64,000 nucleotides of DNA. Origin: Actinomycetes bacterium. GTDB lineage: Bacteria; Actinomycetota; JAHEXW01. The first letter of the stretch is position 1, and the number at the start of each line of letters is the position of its first letter. The stretch spans positions 23,947 through 87,946 of the forward strand of contig JAHEXW010000005.1 in assembly GCA_023251915.1 (NCBI GenBank), written 5' to 3'. Under the pieces are notes generated by a model. The model made no database searches, was not told where the DNA came from, and saw only the letters and a list, made by a program, of their open reading frames with translations. Shown piece after piece: positions 34,737 to 43,135 of this stretch. The translations under genes were made by a program, and so were the position numbers.

Positions 34737-35240
34737 TTACTCTGACTCTTCAATCTCTTTCATTACCAGTTCGATCACTCGCGGAATCTGGGCGGCTATC
34801 GTTGGAGTCAACTCCAGGCCCCACTCGATCTCGGCCGGCTGGATGCCTATTATTATCGCTTCCGCCGGCATTCGCCCGGACAGCTCGGCCATCGTTAAGA
34901 CGTCAAACAACGTGACTTGATGCATTGACACCTTTGTCAGAACCTTTGTTTTGATGTCTTGTGCGGTGAACCTGAACAGAGTCCCGGCCGGCTCCCCGGC
35001 GTTGACAACGTCCAGCATGATTACTTTGTCGCGGCCTCCTATATAGTATAGAAGGTCTAGGCCAAGCGTGGCGCCGTCAACGATATCAACGTAAGAAGGA
35101 ATACCAAGTTCTTCGCGGCGAGCTTCCAGCTCCTCGACAACTTTGACGCCGAAGCCCTCGTCTTTCAGGATAGAATTGCCGACCCCGAGCACCAGAATCC
35201 GGTGCTCGGGGTCGACGTGTTGCTCCGTATTACTTGACAT
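34737..35240 (-). CDS. hyaD: NiFe hydrogenase maturation endopeptidase
   Basis: This protease removes the C-terminal peptide of the large subunit once nickel is in place. Motifs: ILVLGVGNSILKDEGFGVKV near residue 14 with the metal-binding Glu/Asp, DIVDGATLGLDLL, MLDVVNAG, and KVSMHQVTLFDVL with the conserved His. 167 aa. It sits next to hyaC and hyaB, whose product has an uncleaved tail of the right kind. Its stop is 9 bp before hypA. Confidence 0.95.
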   Translation of the reverse strand: MSSNTEQHVDPEHRILVLGVGNSILKDEGFGVKVVEELEARREELGIPSYVDIVDGATLGLDLLYYIGGRDKVIMLDVVNAGEPAGTLFRFTAQDIKTKVLTKVSMHQVTLFDVLTMAELSGRMPAEAIIIGIQPAEIEWGLELTPTIAAQIPRVIELVMKEIEESE

Positions 35241-35849
35241 CTACTCTTTTGATTCCTTAGGCACCATGCTCAATACCATGTACTTGAACTGGCCAAAGTC
35301 TTCAAAGAGAGACAGATAGACATGTACCGCGGTCAGCAGGATGAACACCCACATAATCGAGAAGTGCCATACCCGGACCATCTCCAATCCGCCGACAAGC
35401 GAAGTCAGCCACGTGAAGTAGCCGGCAAACGGCGTATAGAGCGCGAAACCTGTCATCGCCTGAAGGATGATCAGCGGAATAAACAGTACATAGGTCAACC
35501 GCTGGGGCGGATTGTAAATGCCCTGAACCTCTTTCGGCAGCTCTTTCTTCAGAAACAGGTAGTACCCGAGCGTACCGAACAGATTCCTCCAGACGATCAT
35601 GCCCAAACCGAAGTTCTTGTAGTCCCGGTTCTTGGACAGGAACGCCAATGAAACCCTGATGATGAGGTTAAAGACCACGACGTACATTGCTACGAAGTGG
35701 ACGAACCGCATCGTCGACATTGACCCCTTAAAGAAGGGATAGTGGATGAAGAACCCGGTAAACGCCAGCGCGATCATGCTGACTACGTGGATATAGTGAT
35801 ATATCCTCGCTTCGACCGGATGCTCGATATGCATTTCAGCCATCTTCAT
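35241..35849 (-). CDS. hyaC: Hydrogenase b-type cytochrome subunit
   Basis: This membrane cytochrome b anchors the hydrogenase and passes electrons from it to the quinone pool. Four or five hydrophobic spans are visible. Candidate haem-ligand His residues fall in the first span (RIYHYIHVVSMIALAFTGF), the second (RFVHFVAMYVVV) and the last (WHFSIMWVFILLTAVHVYLS). 202 aa. It sits between hyaB (7-bp gap) and hyaD (adjacent). The ribosome site is AGGAGGGAT. Confidence 0.94.
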   Translation of the reverse strand: MKMAEMHIEHPVEARIYHYIHVVSMIALAFTGFFIHYPFFKGSMSTMRFVHFVAMYVVVFNLIIRVSLAFLSKNRDYKNFGLGMIVWRNLFGTLGYYLFLKKELPKEVQGIYNPPQRLTYVLFIPLIILQAMTGFALYTPFAGYFTWLTSLVGGLEMVRVWHFSIMWVFILLTAVHVYLSLFEDFGQFKYMVLSMVPKESKE

Positions 35850-35856
35850 CCCTCCT

Positions 35857-37410
35857 TTAGGTGACTTTGAATTTCAGGATCTCATTTGTTGTCGGCTCGA
35901 TGATATGCACCGAGCAGGCTAAGCACGGATCAAAGGAGCGGACTACCCGGACCACGTTGGTCGGGTTCGTCGGATCCGGCACCGGAGCGCCGACAATCGC
36001 CTCTTCGACCGGTCCCCGAACGCCCTTATCGTAGCGCGGGCCAAAGTTCCAGCCGGACGCGTTGACGATCTGGTAGTTCGTGACCTTGCCCTTGTCTATC
36101 GATACCCAGTGGCCGTTGGCGCTGCGCGGAGCATCGGTGATACCCATGCCTTCACGTGCGTCCATCGGCAGCGCTTTGTCGTCGCAGACTTCGCCGTTGA
36201 TGTTCTTGGCCAGTTGATCCAGCCAAACGCGAATCTGTCCGATAAGCATCTTGGTCTCGTAGGCGCGGGCCGCGTGACGCGCGACCGCACTTGGCCAGAC
36301 GCCGATCTTGCCGGCCAGCTCCATGAAGCCCGGATCCTGCTGCATCAACATACGTGCCAGCGGACCGCCTTCATGCGGCTTGCCGTCGTAACGCGGCGAC
36401 TTAATGAACGAATACGCGCCGCCGGCTTTCTTCGGATCAGGATCCGTTTTACCGACTGCCGGTTTCAAGCCGGACGCGCTCTTGTAGTAGCTGTACTTTA
36501 CATCCTCGGTGATCTTCGACGGATCCATGTCCTTAATGTTCTTCAGATCCAGATTCTCGATCGTGCCCGAGCGGAAGAAGCGGTTCTTGATGTCGCCGCT
36601 CTTCTTCTCGTCAAACGCGCCGTAACCAAGGAAGTTGCTGACACCGAGACCGACCTTCAGGTCGTGAATCGGCTTCAACGGGCCGGTGCCCAGCGCCACA
36701 ACGTCCGCCACGTACGTGTTCTCCAGCCAGTCGGCCAGCTGCTCGAAACGCCAGGTGAACTCGGCGATCCTCTCAACGGTCGGCCTGATGCCGACGCCGC
36801 CGACGACGACGTTCTGATAGAACGGCGCGCGGCCGCCCCACAGAGCGAGCATCTCGTGGCCCAGTTTCCGCATTTCCAGCGCTTGCAGGTAATGCGAAAC
36901 GGCTGTGGTAACGACTTCGGGATCCTTGATGACAAACGCGTCGGGCTCATACCGCGGTGTCAAAGGATAGGTGTCGTTGGCCTTTACCAGGCTAACGATC
37001 TTGTCCTTGACCTTAAGAAGCGCCGGGTCGTTACCCGCGTAGCTGGCCACCGCCATGATGTCGATGTAATCCAACGCCGCGAGGTGATAGAAGTGCAGCG
37101 GGTGATCCGCCAGCCAGTCCGAAGCGAAAATCAAGTTCCGGATGATCCGGCCGTTGTCCGGCACGGTAACGCCGAACGCGTCATCAACGGCAAATACGGA
37201 AGACATGCCGTGGATGGTGTTGCAGACACCGCAAACACGCTGCGTGATGCGGATCGCATCGCGCGGGTCTTTACCTTGAATCAACTGCTCGAAGCCGCGA
37301 TACATTGTGCCGCTGCTCCAAGCGTCTTTGACTACTCCGTTCTCCACCTCGACTTCGATTTTGAGGTGGCCCTCGATCCGTGTAACCGGATCAATTACTA
37401 CTTTTGCCAT
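35857..37410 (-). CDS. hyaB: NiFe hydrogenase large subunit (group 1)
   Basis: This subunit holds the NiFe(CN)2CO active site and splits H2. The N-terminal ligand pair is in RITQRVCGVCNTIHGMSS near residue 58 and the C-terminal pair in DPCLACSVH near residue 500. The last Cys positions are normal Cys, not selenocysteine. After SVH comes a 15-residue tail (IIEPTTNEILKFKVT) that HyaD would remove. RIEGHL and HFYHLAALDYID are typical of group 1 membrane-bound uptake enzymes. The 517-aa length is a little short of the E. coli type. It overlaps hyaA by 1 bp. Confidence 0.97.
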   Translation of the reverse strand: MAKVVIDPVTRIEGHLKIEVEVENGVVKDAWSSGTMYRGFEQLIQGKDPRDAIRITQRVCGVCNTIHGMSSVFAVDDAFGVTVPDNGRIIRNLIFASDWLADHPLHFYHLAALDYIDIMAVASYAGNDPALLKVKDKIVSLVKANDTYPLTPRYEPDAFVIKDPEVVTTAVSHYLQALEMRKLGHEMLALWGGRAPFYQNVVVGGVGIRPTVERIAEFTWRFEQLADWLENTYVADVVALGTGPLKPIHDLKVGLGVSNFLGYGAFDEKKSGDIKNRFFRSGTIENLDLKNIKDMDPSKITEDVKYSYYKSASGLKPAVGKTDPDPKKAGGAYSFIKSPRYDGKPHEGGPLARMLMQQDPGFMELAGKIGVWPSAVARHAARAYETKMLIGQIRVWLDQLAKNINGEVCDDKALPMDAREGMGITDAPRSANGHWVSIDKGKVTNYQIVNASGWNFGPRYDKGVRGPVEEAIVGAPVPDPTNPTNVVRVVRSFDPCLACSVHIIEPTTNEILKFKVT

Positions 37411-38537
37411 TACTTGTCACCTCCCTTTCCGCCAACCCTGCCGGTGGCGAAGTTTCCAACGAGGTGAGCACCCAGGCCGATGGCCACAGCGACACCAAGG
37501 ACCTTGGCGATGTTGTCGGCCGTAGTCTGGATTCCGAACAGATTAACCTCAGGTACTTTCTCGTACAACGGCGCCAGACCGGCATAGAACTCCGGCTGAG
37601 TACAACCGATGCAAATACCGTGCGCGCCGATAGGCCAGCTCGTCCGGCTGTTCCAACGGCGGATCGGGCAGTCCGAATAGGTGATCGGACCCTTGCAGCC
37701 CTTTTTGACCAGGCAATAATTCTGCGTGGCCGTGCCGCCTTCCGCCGGCGCGATAGCCGCGGGGTCTCCCCATGTTTCCAGGTACAGACCAGCTTCGAAC
37801 GCGGCGCGCCGCTCGCAGTTGTCGTGAATCGTCTGACCGTAGAACATCTTCGGACGACCGTAGTTGTCGACGTCCGGTGCTTTCTTGTTCATCAGATAAT
37901 AAACGACCGTACCGATCAGCCAGTCGGGATTCGGCGGGCAACCGGGTACGTTGACGACCGGCGTCGTGCCTTTGTAAGCGCCGCCCTTGGCCGTACCGTC
38001 AAACAACAGACCTTTGGCGCCCGTAACGGCTTGGTTCGCCCGCGGGATGCCGCCAAAGGCCGCACACGTGCCCATTGCGATTACGACAGCCGCACTATCC
38101 GCCGCCTCCGTAACCCATTTGTCGCACGTCATAGGCTTGCCGTTCTCCTCACCGAACGCGGCGAACAGACCATCTTCCTTGTCCGGCACGGCGCCTTCCC
38201 AGATGAGAACGTACTTACCTTTTTCGTTCTTGATGGTGTCCTTGATGACCTGAATAGCCTGGTCACCCGAGGCCGCCATAATGTTCGGCTGGTACCGGAA
38301 CGACAGGATGTCCAGCACGATCTCGGCGATTGACGGATGGTTCGAGTTCAACGCCGAAACGCTGCATCCGGTACAGTTCTGGCCCTGGAGCCACAATACC
38401 GGGGGTTTAGCGGCAGCGCCTTCGATGGCCTGCGCGATCTGTGGAACATAACTTTGCGATAATCCTAGGATGGTTGCGGTTGCTCCGCACACCTTCAGAA
38501 AATCGCGGCGACTAAGTCCTTTAAAGGATTCGCCCAA
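37410..38537 (-). CDS. hyaA: NiFe hydrogenase small subunit, Tat-exported
   Basis: The Fe-S subunit that relays electrons from the active site. A twin-arginine signal (LSRRDFLKVCGATATILGL) opens the protein, and mature motifs are LWLQGQNCTGCSVS (proximal cluster), MGTCAAFGG, NVPGCPPNPDW, and the medial/distal cluster Cys around HDNCERR, LVKKGCKG, SDCPIRRWN and GICIGCTQPEF. A C-terminal membrane span (VLGVAVAIGLGAHLVG) anchors it. The GTG at 38547-38549 directly abuts the AAGGAG, so a TTG at 38535-38537, 9-11 nt after AAGGAGGTG, is the better start. tatA and tatC lie just upstream, consistent with Tat export. Confidence 0.95.
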   Translation of the reverse strand: MGESFKGLSRRDFLKVCGATATILGLSQSYVPQIAQAIEGAAAKPPVLWLQGQNCTGCSVSALNSNHPSIAEIVLDILSFRYQPNIMAASGDQAIQVIKDTIKNEKGKYVLIWEGAVPDKEDGLFAAFGEENGKPMTCDKWVTEAADSAAVVIAMGTCAAFGGIPRANQAVTGAKGLLFDGTAKGGAYKGTTPVVNVPGCPPNPDWLIGTVVYYLMNKKAPDVDNYGRPKMFYGQTIHDNCERRAAFEAGLYLETWGDPAAIAPAEGGTATQNYCLVKKGCKGPITYSDCPIRRWNSRTSWPIGAHGICIGCTQPEFYAGLAPLYEKVPEVNLFGIQTTADNIAKVLGVAVAIGLGAHLVGNFATGRVGGKGGDK

Positions 38538-38616
38538 CTTTCGTGACACCTCCTTAAGCTATAACGCTAGAAAGAGAAACTGGATAAGAGAACCTTCACC
38601 CCCTTTGCGAGCAGAA

Positions 38617-38632
38617 TGTAACAGTAGTTACA
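38617..38632. promoter_or_regulatory. Operator-like palindrome TGTAAC-N4-GTTACA
   Basis: A perfect 6-4-6 inverted repeat lies between the predicted hyaA promoter and hyaA. The form resembles binding sites of dimeric regulators. The regulator is not identifiable. Confidence 0.5.
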
Positions 38633-38664
38633 CTTAAAAGAATACACTGCACATGATTACCAAT

Positions 38665-38693
38665 AATCTAGATTTAATGGGCTTGGATGTCAA
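38665..38693 (-). promoter_or_regulatory. Putative promoter of the hydrogenase operon
   Basis: On the minus strand TTGACA (38688-38693), 17-bp spacer, TAGATT (38665-38670). It overlaps the tatC stop codon and reads into hyaA about 130 bp away. Confidence 0.6.
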
Positions 38694-39412
38694 GCCGTTT
38701 CTTCGCGCGGCTTGGGCGCAACTAGGCCGGCCAAAATGCAGCTCAATATGTAGAATGCCAGCATCGGAAGGGCCATCACCGCCATTGTAACAGGACTCCA
38801 GTCGGGCGTGATGATTGCCGAGATCAATAATATCAAGAGGATCGCGTAGCGCCAGCTGGACCTCAGTTTGGCGGGCGATAAGATGCCTAGACGCACCATG
38901 AGCAGGATGAATAAGGGCGTTTCAAAAGAGATGCCGAACCCGAGAAGAAACCAACCGGCGTAGGTCACGTAGGCGCTGATGCTGACACTGGCTTTCATTA
39001 GGGCGCCCGCTTGTGCCAACAGCCAAGTCGTGCTCACAGGCATGATATAGCGGTAGCCGAAAACGACGCCGCCGGCAAACAGGATGATCATGGAAACGAT
39101 AGTCGGGAAGATGATCTTCTTCTCTTTGGCTTTCATGCCGGGAGCCGCGAAGGCAAGAATCTCATACAGGATGACCGGTAATGCCAGCGACGCACCGGCA
39201 AAGAAGGCTACCTTAACCTTAACCATGAACGGTTCAAGCGGCGTCAGGTAGACAAACTGCATGTGGCCGGCCGGCACCATCATTATTCTCAGCAAAGGGA
39301 TAGCGAAGTAGAGGCAGATACCAAAGGTAACAGCGAGGACGGACGCTGATATTATGATGCGTTTCCGAAGCTCAGCGAGGTGGGCCAGAAACGCCATACG
39401 GCGGTCGACCAT
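38690..39412 (-). CDS. tatC: Sec-independent protein translocase TatC
   Basis: TatC is the receptor of the twin-arginine export system and binds signals such as that of HyaA. The cytoplasmic N-terminus has the family motif HLAELRKRI, followed by six hydrophobic spans and the LEPFMVKVK segment (here TPLEPFMVKVKVAFFAG) between spans 1 and 2. The later GFGISFETPLFILLMVRLG is also typical. 240 aa. It starts 4 bp after tatA and precedes the hydrogenase operon. Confidence 0.96.
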   Translation of the reverse strand: MVDRRMAFLAHLAELRKRIIISASVLAVTFGICLYFAIPLLRIMMVPAGHMQFVYLTPLEPFMVKVKVAFFAGASLALPVILYEILAFAAPGMKAKEKKIIFPTIVSMIILFAGGVVFGYRYIMPVSTTWLLAQAGALMKASVSISAYVTYAGWFLLGFGISFETPLFILLMVRLGILSPAKLRSSWRYAILLILLISAIITPDWSPVTMAVMALPMLAFYILSCILAGLVAPKPREETA

Positions 39413-39416
39413 GTTC

Positions 39417-39626
39417 TTAGGCGTCGTCTTTAGACTTTTCTTTAGTCGTTTCGTCCGCCTTGTCGGCCTCTTTCTTGGCGTCGGTTTCCTCTTCGCTGGA
39501 GGCCTTTCTCAAAGCCTTCACGCCCTGCCCGATAGACTTCGCGAGCTGCGGCAGCTTAGAGGGACCGAATATGATCAACACGATGACCAAGATGATTACT
39601 AGTTCGGGAATACCCAGACCAAACAC
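39417..39626 (-). CDS. tatA: Sec-independent protein translocase TatA
   Basis: TatA forms the protein-conducting assembly of the Tat system. The short N-terminal span IPELVIILVIVLIIFGPSKLPQLAKSIG carries the family hinge FGPSKLP, followed by an amphipathic helix and a charged, Lys/Glu-rich tail. The longest frame starts at a GTG at 39647, but the internal GTG at 39624-39626 gives the usual TatA N-terminus (MFGLGIPEL...) and has GGGAGG 8 nt before it, so I use it: 69 aa. Confidence 0.94.
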   Translation of the reverse strand: MFGLGIPELVIILVIVLIIFGPSKLPQLAKSIGQGVKALRKASSEEETDAKKEADKADETTKEKSKDDA

Positions 39627-39687
39627 TATACCCACCTCCCGGGACACCTTGCGTCCCTGACATTTAGCAATCGCTCGAATACAAAAT

Positions 39688-39717
39688 ACTCTAATGCACG
39701 GCGTAAAAGATTGTCAA
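39688..39717 (-). promoter_or_regulatory. Putative promoter for tatA-tatC
   Basis: On the minus strand TTGACA (39712-39717), 18-bp spacer, TAGAGT (39688-39693), about 60 bp upstream of tatA. Confidence 0.5.
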
Positions 39718-39745
39718 ATATGTTACATACTTTTCGCGGCCCTCT

Positions 39746-40318
39746 TTACTTCGCGGCCGCCAGCTCCTGCCGTACATTGTCGGCCTGCGCGCCTGTCGGC
39801 TGAAGAGTCAAGAACCGCTCCCAGGCGAATTTCATGTTCGGAACATCGTTCTTGCTCTTGTAGATGACGCCGAGGTTGAACCAGGCCATCGCGTGATCAG
39901 GTTTGGCGCCGGTCACCTTCTTGAAAATCTCCAGCGCTTTGTCGTTTTGATTCAAGGCGTTGTAGGCGACCCCCATATCGGTCATGACGTCGTAGTTTGT
40001 CGGATCCAAGGCCAGAACCTTCTGGTAAGCGGCGATGGCGTTCTGATATTTGCCCGTATCGAAATAGGCATTGCCTAACCCGATCCAGCTGGCCTTGTCT
40101 TTGGGCGACTTGTCCAGCTTCGCCTTCAGCTGAATTATCTGCGCCTGCGCTTGTGTGTCCGCCGACGACCCTGTACTGCCCTTGAATATCGAACTAAAGA
40201 AACCCCCCAGATCTCCCGAGCGCAACGCCGGCATCAGGGTAAGGATGAAAGACAGCGCTACCACGACCGCGCCGATCTTGATCCACAAACCGGCTTTCTT
40301 TTTGTCTAACATGATCAT
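39746..40318 (-). CDS. Membrane-anchored TPR protein
   Basis: A 190-residue protein with one N-terminal membrane span (residues 11-30) and, after a Ser/Gln-rich linker, three to four TPR units: ASWIGLGNAYFDTGKYQNAI, VMTDMGVAYNALNQNDKALE and AWFNLGVIYKSKNDVPNMKF. TPR proteins of this type hold multi-protein complexes together outside or at the membrane. It stands upstream of tatA on the same strand, with 120 bp between that carry a likely tatA promoter. A role in assembly of exported redox proteins is possible but not shown. Confidence 0.85.
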   Translation of the reverse strand: MIMLDKKKAGLWIKIGAVVVALSFILTLMPALRSGDLGGFFSSIFKGSTGSSADTQAQAQIIQLKAKLDKSPKDKASWIGLGNAYFDTGKYQNAIAAYQKVLALDPTNYDVMTDMGVAYNALNQNDKALEIFKKVTGAKPDHAMAWFNLGVIYKSKNDVPNMKFAWERFLTLQPTGAQADNVRQELAAAK

Positions 40319-40329
40319 CTATGAAACCT

Positions 40330-40440
40330 CCTGGTTTGTGATTAGTTATTGGTTCTTGGTTCATCGTCAACATCAGTACAAGCGATAAACTACAAACCAA
40401 GGACTAATAACTATGAACTACGAACTATGAACTAATTATA
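40330..40440. repeat. Quasi-repetitive spacer (second TATGAAC copy)
   Basis: This contains ACTAATAACTATGAACT, ACGAACTATGAACTAAT and, reversed, TTAGTTATTGGTTCTTGGTTC. It shares the 17-base word ACTAATAACTATGAACT with the spacer at 3515-3613. No gene visible. Confidence 0.6.
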
Positions 40441-41397
40441 CCTGTCGACGACAAATTCGCCGATGGCGGTCAGTTCACTCTTTAATGCTTTGCGGCTAAC
40501 GTGTTCAATTGACTCTAGCGCGCGCGACACATATTCACGCGCGTCAGACTTGGCTCTTTCAACTCCCCCGCAGGCGACGATAATGCCCAAGGCGCGCCGC
40601 ACCGCTTCCTCCGGCGCTTCCGGATCCTCAAGAATCGTTTTCAGTTCACCTGACGCGTCAGCCGCCAGGGCGTATATCGCGGGCAAAGTGACAGTCCCGT
40701 CCCGAACATCGGCCCCTACCGGTTTCCCTAGCTTGGCCTCGTCGGCGACGATATCCAAGACGTCGTCAAAAACCTGAAAAGCCAGCCCGAGGCACTCCCC
40801 GAATTGCTTGAGCGCCCGGGTATCCGTCTCTGTAGCGCCGCCGGCCACACCCCCCAGCTCGCAGCACGCCGCAAACAAAGAGGCCGTCTTATAGCAGACA
40901 CGCCTCGTGTAGTCCTCGATTGACAAAGCGGTGTCGCGCAAAGCCTGCTGCTGCATCGTCTCGCCGGCGCTGAGAAGTTCGGCGGCGACAGTCATGCCTG
41001 TCATGACGCGGGGCGCGGCTCTCCCGCACAACGCCGCGAAACTGGCGGCCAACAACATATTGCCGGTCGCCAGGGCAATCGGTTCACTCCACCGGCCGTT
41101 TACCGTCTCGCGACCGCGGCGTTCGGCCGCCCCGTCCAGGATGTCGTCATGGACGAGAGTAGCTGTATGCAACAACTCGGCGCAGACAGCCACCGGTTCG
41201 AGAGCATCATAATCATAGTCGCCGGCTTGACCCGAGATTAAGACCAGAGCCGGCCGCAAGCGCTTGCCCCCGGACTCGACGACATGCCGGGCCGGTTGCC
41301 CCAAATCACCCGGATAGGCGGCCATCATTGTCCCGAGGCTTGCTTCGACCGTCTTCAGGTCCCGGACTATCCTGGCCGGTACGGGGTACGTTTTCAT
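40432..41397 (-). CDS. Polyprenyl diphosphate synthase (trans-isoprenyl type)
   Basis: This builds the long isoprenoid tail diphosphate for quinones by adding isopentenyl units. The first aspartate-rich motif is in LVHDDILDGAAERRG near residue 85 and the second in FQVFDDVLDIV near residue 212. GKRLRPALV and TGNMLLA are also conserved. The ATG at 41397 follows the radical SAM stop by 1 bp and has GGAG 6 nt before it; an upstream Met overlaps. About 321 aa. It is downstream of a possible heptaprenyl synthase small-subunit gene and of a radical SAM gene, and near UbiA and UbiE homologues. Chain length is not predictable. Confidence 0.93.
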   Translation of the reverse strand: MKTYPVPARIVRDLKTVEASLGTMMAAYPGDLGQPARHVVESGGKRLRPALVLISGQAGDYDYDALEPVAVCAELLHTATLVHDDILDGAAERRGRETVNGRWSEPIALATGNMLLAASFAALCGRAAPRVMTGMTVAAELLSAGETMQQQALRDTALSIEDYTRRVCYKTASLFAACCELGGVAGGATETDTRALKQFGECLGLAFQVFDDVLDIVADEAKLGKPVGADVRDGTVTLPAIYALAADASGELKTILEDPEAPEEAVRRALGIIVACGGVERAKSDAREYVSRALESIEHVSRKALKSELTAIGEFVVDRYN

Positions 41398-41398
41398 C

Positions 41399-43135
41399 TC
41401 AGTCTCCGGCGCCAAACATCAACTTAATAATATGCGGAATGCGAAACTTGGTCAGCTGGCGCACGGACCATTCCAACTCCTGCTTGTCGGCGACCGTCGA
41501 TATGCTGGAGCGGTCGACTTCCTGCTTAAGCTCTTTGAGTTTCTGTTGCACAACCGCCTCGTCAGGCAGAACCATTATCTCGTCGACCCGCCGCATGATG
41601 TCCCGGGCTTGAACGATACGCTCCTCGGTGTCCCGCGCGGTCTTCTCGTCTACCGCCCCAACCTCTAGTTTCAACCTATTCAGTTCAAAGGCCGAATCGT
41701 AGGTCGCGTCGACGATCTGGTCGCGGTTCATCCATTTCGTTTCATAATTCATGATGTATTTCCAGCTGGGCTGGAGCAAAGCTTGACGATGCTCCTCTAG
41801 GGTTTTGGCCAGCAAGATATAGCCGTGTTTCTCCGGCTCGACAAACGCGCGGCTGCCCGGGTCCAGAAACGGCGCCAGCGGCGAGATAAACGGCAAGAGG
41901 CGCTTATCGTTGCCCAGTTGGGTATACAGCTTGCGGCAATAGTCGACAGTCGACATGGTCTTTTCATACGTCTGGCCGGGCATACCTACCATAAAATAGA
42001 GATCGAACCGTTCACACTTGTCGTGTTTTAGAGCCGCCGCCAGACAGGCCTCAAAATCCTCGTCCGAGTAGCCCTTCCCCACGAGCCTCCGCACTTCCTC
42101 GTCGTGGCTCTCGACCGACATCTCGTAGCTATAGTCGTCCAAATATTTGTCGACCATGTCAAAAACCTCAACCGGTGGCAAAACGTAGAACTCCAGAATA
42201 ATCTTGTTCTTGATTTTCATTTCGGAGATCCCGCGCAGAATCGTCTCGCCGTGCTCCCAGTCGTTCATAAGCAAGTCGCCTAGAACGAAAATAGGGCCGC
42301 GCGACAAATGGCTGATTGTCCGGACGTCTTTCAAAAATGCCTCCGGGCTGCGGAAAGCCATATTCCTACGGTTATAGGTATTCTCAAACGTGTAACGCGA
42401 GCCGCCGCAAAACACGCAATTCATAGTACAGCCGCGACCGACGAAAGCGGCCATGATGTTATATCTGGTCCAATCCATGAACGGGATGACCCCGGTAAAA
42501 TCGCGATACTTGAAGACGGATCGCACCATTTCGTTGTAACCGATGCTGTACTGGTCGATGTCCGCGGGGACATTAGTAAACGGATTGACGACCGCGCGAC
42601 CATCCTTCTTCCATACCAGGTTAGGAACGGCAGCTAGGTCGCCGCCTGTCTTAACAGCCTCCACCAGCTGCCGCATCGGTTCTTCGGTGGTGTCGCCGCG
42701 CATAACAAAATCGATTTCCGGCAGTTCGATCAGCTCGTCATAGAAATACGACGAAGAGAAGCCGCCGAAAACAACCGGTGTGTCAGGATGATATTTCTTC
42801 ACGATCTTGGCCAGCTCAACAGAACCGTGGCAGTGGGGCATCCAGTGTAGATCGATACCGAAAATGGCGGGACTCTTCAGCCCGGCAATATATTTCTCCG
42901 CGTCGAAATCGCGACTTTTAAGCATCTGGAGAGCGATATTGATAATGCGAACGTGCAAGCCATGTTTGCGCAAATAATGTGAGATGCTCGAAAAGCCGAC
43001 CGGGTACATCTCGAAAATCGGTGTCGACGGGACGAGATCACTGACCGGTCCATAAACGATGGACTTCTCCCTAAAATCATAGACGCTAGGCGCGTGGAGA
43101 AATATCAAGTCAGGATGGGTTAGGGAAAAGAACAC
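41399..43135 (-). CDS. Cobalamin-binding-type radical SAM protein (operon with polyprenyl synthase)
   Basis: A 578-residue enzyme. The N-terminal ~180 residues have the alpha/beta layout of a B12-binding domain (FGIDLHWMPHCHGS..., VVFGGFSSSYF). The radical SAM domain has the cluster motif GRGCTMNCVFCGG (Cx3Cx2C) near residue 234, followed by a barrel with LEFYVLPPVEVFDMV and SVESHDEEVRRLVGKGY. The last 120 residues are helical and charged. It overlaps the upstream 182-aa gene by 26 bp and precedes the polyprenyl synthase. Cobalamin-type radical SAM enzymes commonly methylate or cyclise unactivated carbons; a role on a prenyl lipid or its head group is suggested only by location. Confidence 0.88.
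   Translation of the reverse strand: MFFSLTHPDLIFLHAPSVYDFREKSIVYGPVSDLVPSTPIFEMYPVGFSSISHYLRKHGLHVRIINIALQMLKSRDFDAEKYIAGLKSPAIFGIDLHWMPHCHGSVELAKIVKKYHPDTPVVFGGFSSSYFYDELIELPEIDFVMRGDTTEEPMRQLVEAVKTGGDLAAVPNLVWKKDGRAVVNPFTNVPADIDQYSIGYNEMVRSVFKYRDFTGVIPFMDWTRYNIMAAFVGRGCTMNCVFCGGSRYTFENTYNRRNMAFRSPEAFLKDVRTISHLSRGPIFVLGDLLMNDWEHGETILRGISEMKIKNKIILEFYVLPPVEVFDMVDKYLDDYSYEMSVESHDEEVRRLVGKGYSDEDFEACLAAALKHDKCERFDLYFMVGMPGQTYEKTMSTVDYCRKLYTQLGNDKRLLPFISPLAPFLDPGSRAFVEPEKHGYILLAKTLEEHRQALLQPSWKYIMNYETKWMNRDQIVDATYDSAFELNRLKLEVGAVDEKTARDTEERIVQARDIMRRVDEIMVLPDEAVVQQKLKELKQEVDRSSISTVADKQELEWSVRQLTKFRIPHIIKLMFGAGD

Noticed and set aside
35857-37410. Selenocysteine in the hydrogenase large subunit
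   Set aside because: Both metal-binding motifs read Cys (VCGVC and DPCLAC) with no in-frame UGA.
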